Positions 34,866 through 44,704 are shown, numbered from the stretch's first letter. The stretch: 64,000 nucleotides of DNA from Lachnospiraceae bacterium UBA7054 (GCA_002492725.1 DLAF01000050.1:66672-130671); one strand, 5' to 3'. Notes: generated by a model from the letters alone, not told the origin. Numbers and translations are program-made.

Positions 34866-37800
34866 TTAATGCACTTTGATCTTCATGGTAAAGCCTGTCG
34901 CTTTCTTGGAGGTCTTCGTCCCCTGCCCTTTATACTTCACATAGAACTTCACATTGTTGGTCGTTCCGTTCGCAAAGCCGACAGCCTCTTTCAGATGTAC
35001 GGTCACTTTCATGGAACCGTCCGCCTGCGGCGTCTGTATCAGCGTAAAGCTGTCGTTAGCCAGCTCGTCCTTCTCGTCGAAGTATACTTCCTCAATCGTA
35101 CCCACAGAACCCGTCTTCGGCTTCACCACAAAGGATGCATTGTAATCCTTCGTCGAAAGAAATACATCCATGCTCGTCTTATCCGTCGTCACCTTCGGCA
35201 GAATCTGCTCGGTCTTGATGCGGATATTCTTCGAGAACACACCGTAATCCGTATTCGCCTCGCCCGCATAACCTTTGACCTTTACCCAGATGCGCACCGT
35301 ATAAGATTTATTATGCTCAAGTTCCGCGTAGCTGTATGTGATGGAACCGTCTGCATTTTGCGTCTCCACCGTCTTCTTCGGTGTTACAAAGAATTTGCCC
35401 GCATTTTTCCCTTCCCGGATCATGCTGATATCAAAGTATTTGCTCTCCTTCTTCGAAGCGGTGTCATATATCTTCACCGCTTCAATTTCACCGACAACAT
35501 TCTTCAGCGCAGGTGTGTACACGATACCGTTTTTATCATTCGCCTCGCCCTCGCGGTTCAACAGATTGATCTTTCCCTTCACCGTCGTATCCAAATAAAT
35601 ATCATCCTTACTGATGACCTTCACTTTAAAGGTCACGGGCTTCGCCGAAACGGTCGTCACGCCGTCTTTCCGGTATCTGGCCGTCATCGTAAAACTATAA
35701 GTTCCCTCACTCAGATTCTTATCCTTCAGGGATACCCTCAGCACGCTGTTTTCCTTTTGCTCCGGCGTACCTTCCTGTTGTTTCTCCTCCACACTGAATG
35801 TAAAGAACCGTTCCGCGCCGGACTTGCCCTTCGTTGTACACACGATCGCCGTTTCCTGGTTATCATTTCCCACAGGCGCAAGCGTATAGCCTTCCGGCAT
35901 GCCGCTCACTTGAAACGTCACCTCTGGAGTTTCCCGATAACTTACATCATCTTCAGCCGCACCATCCAAATTCAAATTCGCGTTATGATTGTTTTCAAAT
36001 ACAATCTTATTGAGCTGCAAATTACCCTTGCCAAACTTCACCGTAGGCTTACTATCCACCACCTTGACCTTGAGGATTGCCTTCTTAAGACCCGATCTTG
36101 CGGTTTCCGGATCGCACTCAAACTGATACGTTCCCTTCTTGATCGTCTGCCCGCTCTTTATGGCAACAGTTCCCTCTCCGTTTTCATAAGTTACCTGAAG
36201 TTTTGCAATTTCTTCCTCGTTCTTACTCGTCACCACCGGCCTAAACGCTTGTGTCGGCTCAATCTCCAAACCGCTCAGACTGGAGACCAGCTTAAACTTC
36301 GCCTCCTTTTCCGGATAATTCAGATTCAAAGACACCGTGCCCGGATCCGTTTTCACGGTAGGTTTCTTATCGCTGACATTTACGGTATAAGTATACGTCA
36401 GTGTCCTCTCTTGCCCATTCTTATCCAGATCCCAGGCCGGATTGCGCAGCACCAGCTTCATCTTCAAAGGATCTTTTTCCATCACCGGCGTGAATTTCAC
36501 CGCAATAGCGCCGTCCTTGATTGCAGGGCTTCCTTCTGCCATCGCGATCGTGCCGTTCGTCTCCTCCACAGTATAGGTATCATCCAGAACCACGGATTCC
36601 TTTTTCTTAGACTTCTTATCGTAGAGCACAAGGCTGATTTCCTGCGCATCTGCTTCCGCATAATAACTGCCCTTCGTTGTCCGCAGAGCCCAAGAAGGCG
36701 CCGTCGTGCAGGTCGGCATCGTCACCTTTACCCTCTTTGCCGCACTGTCATCGTAACCTTCAAAGTAGAGAGCAAGATACCCTGTCAGCGCAGCTTTCTT
36801 ATCACTCTTCCGATATCGCAGATTGCTCCCGCTGCGCTTGATCACGACCTTCCCTTTTGCCAGGTCCGTGGTATCGTTGTCGATCACAAAATTATCCGCA
36901 AAGAGTCTGTCATCCTCCTTCTGCGTAAGGGGTTCAAGCGCCACCCTGCTGATCTTCGCACCGCCAAGCTTTGTGATCTCGGTGATGACTGTTATCGTCT
37001 CACCCTTCGAATTCGTACCGCCATTTTTGTAGAAGAGATTGAACTTAGCTTTCTTCTCATTAAATTTAACAGTTGGATTCGGCTTGCTCGCCTTGACTGT
37101 AATAGTCAAAGGCATCAGATTCTTCTCACTCGTATCGCCGTTTACACCGACGCGCACCTTATAGGTACCATCCTTAATCGTCTCGGCGACCGGTCTGATG
37201 CGAAATCTTCTACAGGTTCCGCTGCTCTTCTCCGCGTCATATGACGCCGTAAACGGTGTCGTCCCCGGAGTCGTCTCCTCATAGAGTGTAATGTTCGCAT
37301 CTTCAAGTCCGATTCCATCCGCCGAAATCAACTCAAGAACCGCACCCTCCTCTATTCTCGGATTTACCGTAAGTTTCGAGCTGGTAAGCCGGAAGCCTCC
37401 CCCGTAGACCCTCACCACAAACTTCTGGGTAATCTTTTCCTTCTCCGAGTTTGCAGAGTTTTTCGCTGTCACCGTGATGGTTGCTTCCCCCTCACAGCCT
37501 TTGAGAATGGTCACCTCGTTGACGGGACTTGCCGCCGCCGTCTTATCGCTCTTTAAGGTAGCTACCTTCGCGTTGCTGGTCGTCCAGGTAAGTTCCCTGC
37601 TGATGCTCTCCTCTGTGTCATAAACATTTGCTTTTAGTTTAAATTTCTGGTCTTTCGACCCTACAATATTCTTCTCGATGGAGGCGGTCTGAATGCCGTC
37701 CGTATCTCCCGTGACCTTCACATGAGTACTATAATCCGAAGCTTTCAGGATAATATTTTCGGCATCTACCGATACCACGCTCACCGTTCTGTTGATTGTG

Positions 37801-40085
37801 ATCGGCTTGCCGTCTCCGCCCTTCAACTCAATGGTAACCGTCGCGGATGCCTTATTTTTCCCCTCGGTTCCGGCAGCGGTAATCACACCCGTTTTATCAA
37901 TTTTTGCCACCTTTTCATTATCGGATTTGACTGCAGTCAGCTGCGTCGCCGGAATCGGTTTCCCGTCCTCATCGAGCAAAAACATACGGCAAGTCTGACC
38001 CACTTTGAGTTCTACCCCGAGATAGCCCGACGGATCTGTAAGGCCATTCTGTAACGGCGTACCGTTGGAAAACTCCACCGTCACCGTCTGTCCCTTAATA
38101 TTATCCGGAGTATTCTCACGAAACTCCGCTGTGATGACTGCACCACCCACCGGCATCTCGAAGTAATACTTTCCGTCCTTTTTCTGCATAGTACTGCCAT
38201 TGCAGCGCAGGGACTCTGTGATAAACGTGTAAGTATTCTTCTGCGTCTCTGTCTGACTGTAGTATATGTAGCAGAGCTCTCTTTTCTCAACACCCTTTCC
38301 CTTGTTCTGGGTATTGACGTTTTCTTCCGCCTTTGTCTGGGTTCCTGCCCCTACCCAGATCGTACCGCCAGGGAAAATGTACTTGCCTTCGATTTCCTTC
38401 CCGTTGCTGTCCTTATCTTCCTTCATAAGGGCGCCATTCACATCCTCTACCGTATACCGATAAAAAGCGTTCTCCTCAGGTACCTTAAATCCATTTTCCA
38501 ATGCATAATCATAGCCGTTGCTTCTTTCATTCGCCACGATCACAAGGTCTGCCGCGTCAGACGGAAACGCGGTCTTTGCAATTTTAATACTATTGCAATC
38601 TATCACCACCTGCTTTAACTTCGTACACCCCTGAAAAGCGTACTCACAAATCTCATTAATCTGCTGAGGAAGTACAAGCTGTTTCAGACCATAGCATCCC
38701 TTGAAAGCCGACTTCCCAATGGTTACTGAAATTACACTCACATCTGCAAAATTAATGCAGACCAAGGCATTACAACCCTCAAATGCACCCTCCGGAATCA
38801 GGGAAAGAGTCTCGCCCGGCGTCAAATCCGTAAGCCCCGTACAGCCGGCAAAGACATAAGCGCCAAGTGCCTTCAGCACTTTATTGGGGGTTAAGTCGAT
38901 CTTTTTGACCGCCTTACAATCTTTGAATGCCTTCTCCCCGATGGACTCCAACTTGATCGGGAACACAAAGTCGCTGTGGGAGCAGAACTGAGACAGCACC
39001 GTACAGCCGCTGAAGGCTTCCGCACCGATGCTCTTAAGCTCGCTGTAATCCATGTCCTTCATGAAAACCAGATACAGCCTTGTATCTCCCCTAAAAGCAG
39101 CATCACCAATCGCCGTCACCGCCTTGGGAATATTGATCTGGGTCAATGAAGTACAATTTTCAAACGCACTATTCTCTATTTTATTGACACCGGCGGGCAG
39201 GTAGACGCCCTTTAACGCTGTACATCCTTTAAAAGCCTCCGCTCCGATGCACTCAACACCCGCGGGAAGCTTCACATAGGTAATTCCCTGATTTCCGCTA
39301 AATACACTTGCCGCAATGGAGGTATATTTCTCTCCCTCCTCGGGCTGCTTCAATTCCACGTTGCCCTTAAACACCATCGGCTCTTCTATCGTATTCCCGC
39401 TTACCGTGGTACTCTGTTTCAGGACAGCTGTAAGAACGCCATTCTCGACCACGTAGCGATACTGCATGGAAGCGTTGGCGTCATAGCTGATACGCATACC
39501 GGTATCGTCCGTAAACGTTACGATTCGACTGACATAATTCTGATCGGCAGGCTGCGTATCCTCTGGTTTTTCGGCAGGCTCTTTTGGCTGCTCTTCAACG
39601 GACTTTTTCCCTTCATCGTCCGTGGATGCAGCCGGCTTCTCCTCTTTGTCAGGGGTCTCCTGCGTCCCGCTTTCGTCACTCTCACCGGGTTTTACGCTTT
39701 CATCGCCTTCTCCGGGCGTTTCACTCTCGTCACCTTCATCGGGTTTTACGCTCTCATCGCCTTCTCCGGGCGTTGCACTCCCGTCACCTTCTCCGGGTTT
39801 TACGCTCTCATCGCCTTCTCCGGGCGTTGCACTCTCGCCACCTTCTTCGGGCTTAGCGCCCTCATCGCCTATTCCGGGCTTGACACTCTCGCCGCCTTTT
39901 CCGGGCGCTTTGCTTTCTTCACCTTCCCCAGGCGTTTCGCTCTGCTTGTCCTCCGTCTCCTCTGGCGATTTCACGACAGACGGTTCCTGCCCCGGATTCG
40001 TTTCCGCTGCCAGGACCGTCATACCGTTTCCGCTCATCGCCAGACTGAGCGCCAACAATACTGCGAGTACTCTTCTCTTTCTCAT
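34866..40085 (-). CDS. Giant secreted BspA-like leucine-rich-repeat / Ig-like surface protein
   Basis: About 1739 residues. A Sec signal peptide (to about residue 27, ending VLAAE) is followed by a Gly/Glu/Pro-rich repeat stalk (about 30-190). BspA-type leucine-rich repeats (about 240-520) carry repeated motifs such as IGAEAFKGCTALK. Many Ig-like modules then run to the C-terminus, including BIG2-type stretches (VAKIDKTGVITAAG). No LPxTG motif or C-terminal helix is visible, so attachment would be non-covalent or the protein is released. The start at 40085 (MRKRRVLAVLL) has GGTGG seven bases upstream. BspA-type repeats commonly mediate adhesion, by family knowledge. It has its own promoter. 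Confidence 0.85.
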   Translation of the reverse strand: MRKRRVLAVLLALSLAMSGNGMTVLAAETNPGQEPSVVKSPEETEDKQSETPGEGEESKAPGKGGESVKPGIGDEGAKPEEGGESATPGEGDESVKPGEGDGSATPGEGDESVKPDEGDESETPGEGDESVKPGESDESGTQETPDKEEKPAASTDDEGKKSVEEQPKEPAEKPEDTQPADQNYVSRIVTFTDDTGMRISYDANASMQYRYVVENGVLTAVLKQSTTVSGNTIEEPMVFKGNVELKQPEEGEKYTSIAASVFSGNQGITYVKLPAGVECIGAEAFKGCTALKGVYLPAGVNKIENSAFENCTSLTQINIPKAVTAIGDAAFRGDTRLYLVFMKDMDYSELKSIGAEAFSGCTVLSQFCSHSDFVFPIKLESIGEKAFKDCKAVKKIDLTPNKVLKALGAYVFAGCTGLTDLTPGETLSLIPEGAFEGCNALVCINFADVSVISVTIGKSAFKGCYGLKQLVLPQQINEICEYAFQGCTKLKQVVIDCNSIKIAKTAFPSDAADLVIVANERSNGYDYALENGFKVPEENAFYRYTVEDVNGALMKEDKDSNGKEIEGKYIFPGGTIWVGAGTQTKAEENVNTQNKGKGVEKRELCYIYYSQTETQKNTYTFITESLRCNGSTMQKKDGKYYFEMPVGGAVITAEFRENTPDNIKGQTVTVEFSNGTPLQNGLTDPSGYLGVELKVGQTCRMFLLDEDGKPIPATQLTAVKSDNEKVAKIDKTGVITAAGTEGKNKASATVTIELKGGDGKPITINRTVSVVSVDAENIILKASDYSTHVKVTGDTDGIQTASIEKNIVGSKDQKFKLKANVYDTEESISRELTWTTSNAKVATLKSDKTAAASPVNEVTILKGCEGEATITVTAKNSANSEKEKITQKFVVRVYGGGFRLTSSKLTVNPRIEEGAVLELISADGIGLEDANITLYEETTPGTTPFTASYDAEKSSGTCRRFRIRPVAETIKDGTYKVRVGVNGDTSEKNLMPLTITVKASKPNPTVKFNEKKAKFNLFYKNGGTNSKGETITVITEITKLGGAKISRVALEPLTQKEDDRLFADNFVIDNDTTDLAKGKVVIKRSGSNLRYRKSDKKAALTGYLALYFEGYDDSAAKRVKVTMPTCTTAPSWALRTTKGSYYAEADAQEISLVLYDKKSKKKESVVLDDTYTVEETNGTIAMAEGSPAIKDGAIAVKFTPVMEKDPLKMKLVLRNPAWDLDKNGQERTLTYTYTVNVSDKKPTVKTDPGTVSLNLNYPEKEAKFKLVSSLSGLEIEPTQAFRPVVTSKNEEEIAKLQVTYENGEGTVAIKSGQTIKKGTYQFECDPETARSGLKKAILKVKVVDSKPTVKFGKGNLQLNKIVFENNHNANLNLDGAAEDDVSYRETPEVTFQVSGMPEGYTLAPVGNDNQETAIVCTTKGKSGAERFFTFSVEEKQQEGTPEQKENSVLRVSLKDKNLSEGTYSFTMTARYRKDGVTTVSAKPVTFKVKVISKDDIYLDTTVKGKINLLNREGEANDKNGIVYTPALKNVVGEIEAVKIYDTASKKESKYFDISMIREGKNAGKFFVTPKKTVETQNADGSITYSYAELEHNKSYTVRIWVKVKGYAGEANTDYGVFSKNIRIKTEQILPKVTTDKTSMDVFLSTKDYNASFVVKPKTGSVGTIEEVYFDEKDELANDSFTLIQTPQADGSMKVTVHLKEAVGFANGTTNNVKFYVKYKGQGTKTSKKATGFTMKIKVH
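39677..39920 (-). repeat. 27-bp coding minisatellite in the surface-protein stalk
   Basis: About nine tandem 27-base units encode nine-residue repeats of the form GEGDESVKP alternating with GEGDESATP-like units. Neighbouring copies are nearly identical in DNA, so copy number is probably variable between strains. Boundaries are approximate because the outer copies degenerate. Confidence 0.75.
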
Positions 40086-40170
40086 CGTTCTTCCACCTTT
40101 TCCCATGTGTGCATTCGCTGTTTGTTCCGTATTTTCAGGTGCTTTGCTGTATCACCCACATTGAGAGTTG

Positions 40171-40187
40171 CATAATATTTTATTATG
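40171..40187 (-). promoter_or_regulatory. Inverted repeat CATAATA-TTT-TATTATG in the leader of the LRR surface protein
   Basis: Perfect 7-base arms with a 3-base spacer, just downstream of the predicted transcription start. The same half site recurs at 40225-40232 overlapping the -35 box, an arrangement typical of a repressor operator. The repressor is unknown. Confidence 0.5.
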
Positions 40188-40205
40188 TCACCCTAGATGG
40201 TAATG

Positions 40206-40234
40206 ATTATAACATCTGTAATTGTATTATGCAA
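40206..40234 (-). promoter_or_regulatory. Sigma-A promoter of the LRR surface protein
   Basis: On the minus strand: TTGCAT (40234-40229), 17-base spacer ending TGT, then TATAAT (40211-40206). This is near consensus with an extended -10. The transcript would have a leader of about 115 bases before the ATG at 40085. Confidence 0.8.
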
Positions 40235-40259
40235 GAGAAAAGTACACAACATCTAGTGG

Positions 40260-40278
40260 TTTTAAGAAATTCTTAAAA
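40260..40278. repeat. Perfect AT-rich palindrome upstream of the surface-protein promoter
   Basis: TTTTAAGAA-A-TTCTTAAAA, nine-base arms around one base, 26 bases upstream of the -35 box. It is too AT-rich and lacks the asymmetry for a terminator, so a protein-binding site is more likely. It could still help end the transcript of the gene stopping at 40332. Confidence 0.5.
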
Positions 40279-40331
40279 ATTAACACTCGCTTGTTATTTA
40301 ATTTTGTTCACTTTATGTCTACTCTTTATGT

Positions 40332-43300
40332 TTACCACCATAAAGTTTTGGCTTTAATCGTATAGGTAATGATCCTTTCCCCTCCGTAATTTCCCAGGCC
40401 GCGAATTTTGACTTTTGCCTTGCCCTTTTTTGTATGGTTTACATAACTTGTGTCGACAATTGTGTAGTCCTTTCCATATTCCAATGTCTGTCCGTCGCCT
40501 GCCGTCAAAGTCAAATCTTCCGGTAAGAGCGTCACGGGCCTGCCATCCTGATAGCTCTTTGCCGCCACACGCACCTTCACCTTGGCGATGTCCGCCGTCA
40601 CGATCCGATAGCTGCCGGAAACAACCGCCGCTCTATCTCCCTCGCCGACATAAGCACCCATACCTGTCGCCGTCGCACGAATGACCGTTCCTGCCTGCGG
40701 GATATCCGTCTCTTCCACCGGCTCTCCGGCCCTTCGTTCCTGCCCCACAAGCTCGCCTTCCTCCAGAGTCAGCACCAACGCATCCTCCGCATAAGCATAC
40801 TGCAGATTTTTATCATAATCCCGTCCCGCCTTAAGCGCCGCGCCGCTTATATCCGTTATGGTGACTTTCGGCTTATAAGCGTTCTTCTTCTGCCGATAGA
40901 CCACATCCTTCAAGGTCATGGACACCTTTTCTTCCCTGCCTATCGCGCCGTCCGTAATCGTAAAGGTTCCGCTCAGTTTCCCCTTGAAGTTTCCTTTGCC
41001 CTTGATCGTATAGAGGGGCAGTTTATCTTCTTCCATATCCGCTGTCGTCAGAGCGTTATTTCTCTTATAACTTACCGTGTAATCCTTCCCCTGCGTAAGC
41101 ATCTGTCCGCGGAAGGTGATTCCGATCACAGGCTTGCTGCCGCCCTTCACATACGGGGTCGTAATATCCTGCAGTCCCGTCATGGGAATCTCCGTTTCCG
41201 GCGCATCCTGCGTGTGGTAGGAGAGCGCGATATCACTTCCCGCTTCTTCCAGGGAACAGGGCTGTATTTTATAAGTCTTTTTCAGCTGTCCCTTGTATTC
41301 ATTGATCCCCTGAAATACAATGGTCGCCGTTCCCGCCTTGACCGCACCGCTTTTTGCCGCGCCCGTATAGGTGACAAGGTAATCGCCGCTCTTGCCGTCG
41401 TCTGTGCTCTCCGAAAGCGTCTTCTCCCCGAGGGTCAGCGTATAGCCACGCTGCCTAATGTCTCTCTCCGTCCCCGTATAGATCTTGGGCTCGATCCCCT
41501 CCACCTTCGCCCCGGCGATGGATGTCCCCACGATCTTGTAGGTTACACTTTTGCTTCCGGTATAATCGCTTCCCGCCACCGCCGTGAGTGTCGCCGTGGC
41601 CGTTCCGATTGCCATATTATTTTGATAAGACACTGTGTAATCCTTATCTTCCTCAAGCAGCTGGCCTTTATAGGTCACCTGCAGGCTCTCCGGCATCATG
41701 CCGATGCCCTGTTCCTTATTTACCGCCTCGTTCCGATAAGTCTGATTCGGTATCTTCTTAACAGAAACCTTGCTCATCAGGGTCTTTTTCGTGATCGTCT
41801 CATAGATCGTGACCGCGCCGCTGTAGCCGCCTTTGCCCTTGATCACGACAGGATAAATGCCCGCTGCCTGATAAGCCCCCGTCCCTGTCTGCGGATAAGA
41901 CACCGTATAATCCGTATTTTTCACAAGCTTCTTGCCGTTTCTCTTCACGGTCGGCGCCTTCTTGATCACTTTGCCGCTGTAAGCCGCCGTGATATCATCC
42001 GCCGTGATATCCGTATCTGTCAGTGCTTTCGGCACAATGTCAAAGGTAACCTCCTGCGTTCCCGTATAGTTTCCCTTCCCCTTCACAATGATCGTGGGAA
42101 TGGCCTTATCCGGGGCATTCACTTTCTTATTATTCTTGTAAGAAACGGTAAAATCCACGCCCTCAATGAGCGCAAGGCATTCTTTATCCGCCGCCGTGAT
42201 TACCTCGCCGTCCGGCCTGACCGTACCGTCAAACACCTGCACCTTCGGCTTGATGGATGCGCCCGTGTAAGTCTGATCCCCCACGGGAAGCACGTAAAAT
42301 CCCTTGCCATACTCCGCGTAATACGGATAGAGCGTAATCTGTTTTTCATGGATCCTGCTCGTTTCGTCAAAACGGCTGCCCGTCCCGTTTTGACCCGTAT
42401 ACCAACCGATGAAGCCGCTCCCAGACGGGTCTGTTCCCAACAGTTTTCGCTTCTCTTGCAGCACTTCGGCAGACAACGTATCCCCGTAATTGACACTGAC
42501 CACATCCCCGAGCACCGTCTTGCCGTCCCGCTTCATAAAGGTAACGCGGCAGCCTTCCACAAGCACGCGGCATTTTGCCTGGAACTGTCCTGCTTTCGTC
42601 GTAACTGTCGCCGTGACCGTCGCCTCTCCCGTGCCAACAGCCGTCAATCTGCCGTCAGCCACGGTCACCACCTGCGGCTTTGCGCTCTTCCAGGAGACCG
42701 TCCTGTCATCTGTGGTATCCTGCGGCGTATACGTCACATAAAGGGCCGCGCTCTGCCCGACAAGGAGCGAAACTTCCTCCTGATCCAGGGCAATACTTTC
42801 CAGCGGAATTTCGGGCTCTTCCGGCTCCTCCGGACCGCCCGTCTCCCCAGGCATATTTTCAAAAACAGGTATTTTGAATACAAAAGCGCTGTTAATCGAT
42901 CCCGCATTGGCATACATCTTTTTCGTGCTAGAGGATTCACTCCGCGGTGCCTGAATATTCTGCATATACTGATGATTATACACCCCGTAAGAGCTGTTTT
43001 TATCCACATTAAATTTTTCCAGGTAGATGGTATCCTGACCTTTTAAAATATAATTGTTTCCAATCGTAGCCGCACCGCCCTCCAGCGATTTGTAACGGGT
43101 GTTCCAGCCCTTACTTTTGGCATACGTCAATCCCTTTACGATCTTTTCCGCCTCGGTAGAGCCGTTTACTCCCACATTAAAATAATTGTAATACCCCTCG
43201 TAATTCGGATAGGTACCGGAGATCAACCCCGATTTCCCCTGTCCCTGCTCCTGGTACACGCGGGAGGCCAAATGAATCGGACTGAGTTTCCTGCCCTTAC

Positions 43301-44537
43301 CAATCTCATAAAAAGCCCTCGCATATGTACGCCCGGCGGCATCATCCGCAAGCTTCCCCTTCATAAACGTGCCGTTTAGGAAAGTCTGCACCGCCGCTTC
43401 CGTGTGATAGGAAGCATTGTAAGTCAGCTGCTCAAACTGAAAGATATAGTCCTCCGTCAGAAAATTGCGGGGATCCATGTGATAGGCCACTGCCGACTTC
43501 GTTGCGTAGTTCCATCCGCTCTCGCTGGGACAGGGATCACCGACCCAGCCTTTCTCCACATTGGAGGATAACTTTTGGATCAGACTCTTATCTCCCATCT
43601 CCTTCGAAACGGAGGTATTGAAATCAAGCTCCGTCTTCATAGGCACAAACGTCCAGTTCGGATGGGCATTTTTCAGACTTCCAAGCGCAGACCTGTAAGA
43701 TGCCGGAAAGGCGCTGACATCGGAAGCATCCGCATTAAAGGTCATCATGGAATACGACTGCATCCCATAAGCGGTGCTCTCATACGCCTCTTCCGTCTCT
43801 TCTCCCGCAATCAGAATCGGCAGCAGATACCGCTCCTCCCATGCCAGCCAGTCCTCATCGGCATATGCCAGGTAATAGCTTTGCACATACCCGCTTTTTT
43901 GCTCGCCATCTATCAGATACTGTGCCTGATACCAGACATCCTGTTTTGTAATCTCCACGCCCTGCATATACAGGGTCTGCCCGATTTCCAGCGTCTCTGC
44001 GGCCTGGCTGTCCGTATCCGCCTCGCTGCGCACGTCGTAGCTGTCCGTATGATAGAGCAGTGCCATCAAAGGCTTCTCGGAAAGCAGCGCTGCAAAGGCT
44101 TCCTGCGCTTCTTTGATCATCGCTTCCCGCTCCGCATCCAAACTGTTCTCGGAAACGCTGTCAATCGTATTTTCGGAAACTGTATTCAGCGTATTTTCAG
44201 AAACCGTATCAAGCGCATTTTCCGATACCGTGTCCGGAGAATTTTCGGAAACCTGCTCTGTCTCCTCCTGATGGGGCTGCTGTTCCTCTGCGGAAGGCTC
44301 CGGCTCCTCCTCCGCAGGCGGCTCCTCCTCCATAGGAGGCTCTACCGTCGTATTGTCAGAAAGACTGTCCGCTTCTTCCTCTGCTGAAGGTTCCTTGGTT
44401 GTATTCCCGGACAGGCTGTCCGCTTCCTCCTCCGCAAACGGTTCCGCTGCAAATGCTGTAAGCGGCAGACTCTCCATCATAAGGGCCGCAGATAACAAAA
44501 GCGCAAAAAATCTGCCAATCTTTTTCCGCTCCCTCAT
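40332..44537 (-). CDS. Secreted N-acetylglucosaminidase with SH3-like domain and Ig-like repeats
   Basis: About 1401 residues. Order: signal peptide (to about 31, ending AFAAEP), Glu/Pro-rich stalk with VSENxLDT repeats (about 96-134), SH3-like domain (about 162-225), and a glucosaminidase domain (about 350-540) with candidate catalytic Glu430 in VYQEQGQGKSG. A BIG2 Ig-like domain (about 577-660) and a long array of MBG/Ig-like repeats follow, with no sortase motif or terminal helix. The glucosaminidase should cleave peptidoglycan glycan chains, serving cell separation or wall turnover. The start at 44537 (MRERKKIGRFF) has AGAGG before it; a longer frame to 44597 would precede the signal peptide with an unlikely extension. 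Confidence 0.85.
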   Translation of the reverse strand: MRERKKIGRFFALLLSAALMMESLPLTAFAAEPFAEEEADSLSGNTTKEPSAEEEADSLSDNTTVEPPMEEEPPAEEEPEPSAEEQQPHQEETEQVSENSPDTVSENALDTVSENTLNTVSENTIDSVSENSLDAEREAMIKEAQEAFAALLSEKPLMALLYHTDSYDVRSEADTDSQAAETLEIGQTLYMQGVEITKQDVWYQAQYLIDGEQKSGYVQSYYLAYADEDWLAWEERYLLPILIAGEETEEAYESTAYGMQSYSMMTFNADASDVSAFPASYRSALGSLKNAHPNWTFVPMKTELDFNTSVSKEMGDKSLIQKLSSNVEKGWVGDPCPSESGWNYATKSAVAYHMDPRNFLTEDYIFQFEQLTYNASYHTEAAVQTFLNGTFMKGKLADDAAGRTYARAFYEIGKGRKLSPIHLASRVYQEQGQGKSGLISGTYPNYEGYYNYFNVGVNGSTEAEKIVKGLTYAKSKGWNTRYKSLEGGAATIGNNYILKGQDTIYLEKFNVDKNSSYGVYNHQYMQNIQAPRSESSSTKKMYANAGSINSAFVFKIPVFENMPGETGGPEEPEEPEIPLESIALDQEEVSLLVGQSAALYVTYTPQDTTDDRTVSWKSAKPQVVTVADGRLTAVGTGEATVTATVTTKAGQFQAKCRVLVEGCRVTFMKRDGKTVLGDVVSVNYGDTLSAEVLQEKRKLLGTDPSGSGFIGWYTGQNGTGSRFDETSRIHEKQITLYPYYAEYGKGFYVLPVGDQTYTGASIKPKVQVFDGTVRPDGEVITAADKECLALIEGVDFTVSYKNNKKVNAPDKAIPTIIVKGKGNYTGTQEVTFDIVPKALTDTDITADDITAAYSGKVIKKAPTVKRNGKKLVKNTDYTVSYPQTGTGAYQAAGIYPVVIKGKGGYSGAVTIYETITKKTLMSKVSVKKIPNQTYRNEAVNKEQGIGMMPESLQVTYKGQLLEEDKDYTVSYQNNMAIGTATATLTAVAGSDYTGSKSVTYKIVGTSIAGAKVEGIEPKIYTGTERDIRQRGYTLTLGEKTLSESTDDGKSGDYLVTYTGAAKSGAVKAGTATIVFQGINEYKGQLKKTYKIQPCSLEEAGSDIALSYHTQDAPETEIPMTGLQDITTPYVKGGSKPVIGITFRGQMLTQGKDYTVSYKRNNALTTADMEEDKLPLYTIKGKGNFKGKLSGTFTITDGAIGREEKVSMTLKDVVYRQKKNAYKPKVTITDISGAALKAGRDYDKNLQYAYAEDALVLTLEEGELVGQERRAGEPVEETDIPQAGTVIRATATGMGAYVGEGDRAAVVSGSYRIVTADIAKVKVRVAAKSYQDGRPVTLLPEDLTLTAGDGQTLEYGKDYTIVDTSYVNHTKKGKAKVKIRGLGNYGGERIITYTIKAKTLWW

Positions 44538-44654
44538 GTTTCCTCTATTTTGTTCCCTAACAGGAAATATCATACTTTTTCTCCACTTCCTCATCATGTC
44601 ACTTTTTCATTTCCCTCAAGTGGTTGCAATGTTATGTCTACCACTTTGCCCCCT

Positions 44655-44684
44655 ATCATAACATAAAAAAGAGAATTGACACAA
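44655..44684 (-). promoter_or_regulatory. Probable promoter of the glucosaminidase gene
   Basis: Minus strand: TTGTGT (44684-44679), 18-base spacer ending TGT, TATGAT (44660-44655), an extended -10 form. The -35 box falls inside the terminator hairpin of the upstream gene, so termination and initiation signals are interleaved. A long inverted repeat AAGTGGT-15-ACCACTT lies just downstream in the leader. Confidence 0.5.
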
Positions 44685-44704
44685 GTAAATTCTTGTCAAT
44701 TCTC
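44664..44704 (-). terminator. Rho-independent terminator overlapping a stop codon
   Basis: Perfect 11-base-pair stem GAGAATTGACA / TGTCAATTCTC (44671-44681 with 44694-44704) followed on the minus strand by a run of six T. The TGA stop of the membrane-protein gene (44698-44696) is part of the stem. Confidence 0.88.

Noticed and set aside
34869..37244. Long plus-strand open frame (about 790 codons) opposite the leucine-rich-repeat protein gene
   Set aside because: It lies antisense to a strongly supported coding sequence with signal peptide and repeats, and its translation is Arg/His/Leu-rich low-quality sequence with no recognisable domain. It is a codon-bias shadow.
39677..39920. Regularly spaced near-identical repeats that could suggest a CRISPR array
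   Set aside because: Repeats are directly adjacent 27-base units without unique spacers and stay in frame within the surface-protein stalk, so they are a coding minisatellite.
40086..40200. Leader of the surface protein considered as a cyclic di-GMP riboswitch
   Set aside because: A GCAAAGC stretch is present, but the other conserved elements and the pairing pattern of known cyclic di-GMP riboswitch classes were not found.
41214..43046. Plus-strand open frame of about 610 codons opposite the glucosaminidase gene
   Set aside because: Antisense shadow of a repeat-rich coding sequence. The translation is Arg/His-rich and has no motif or ribosome site.
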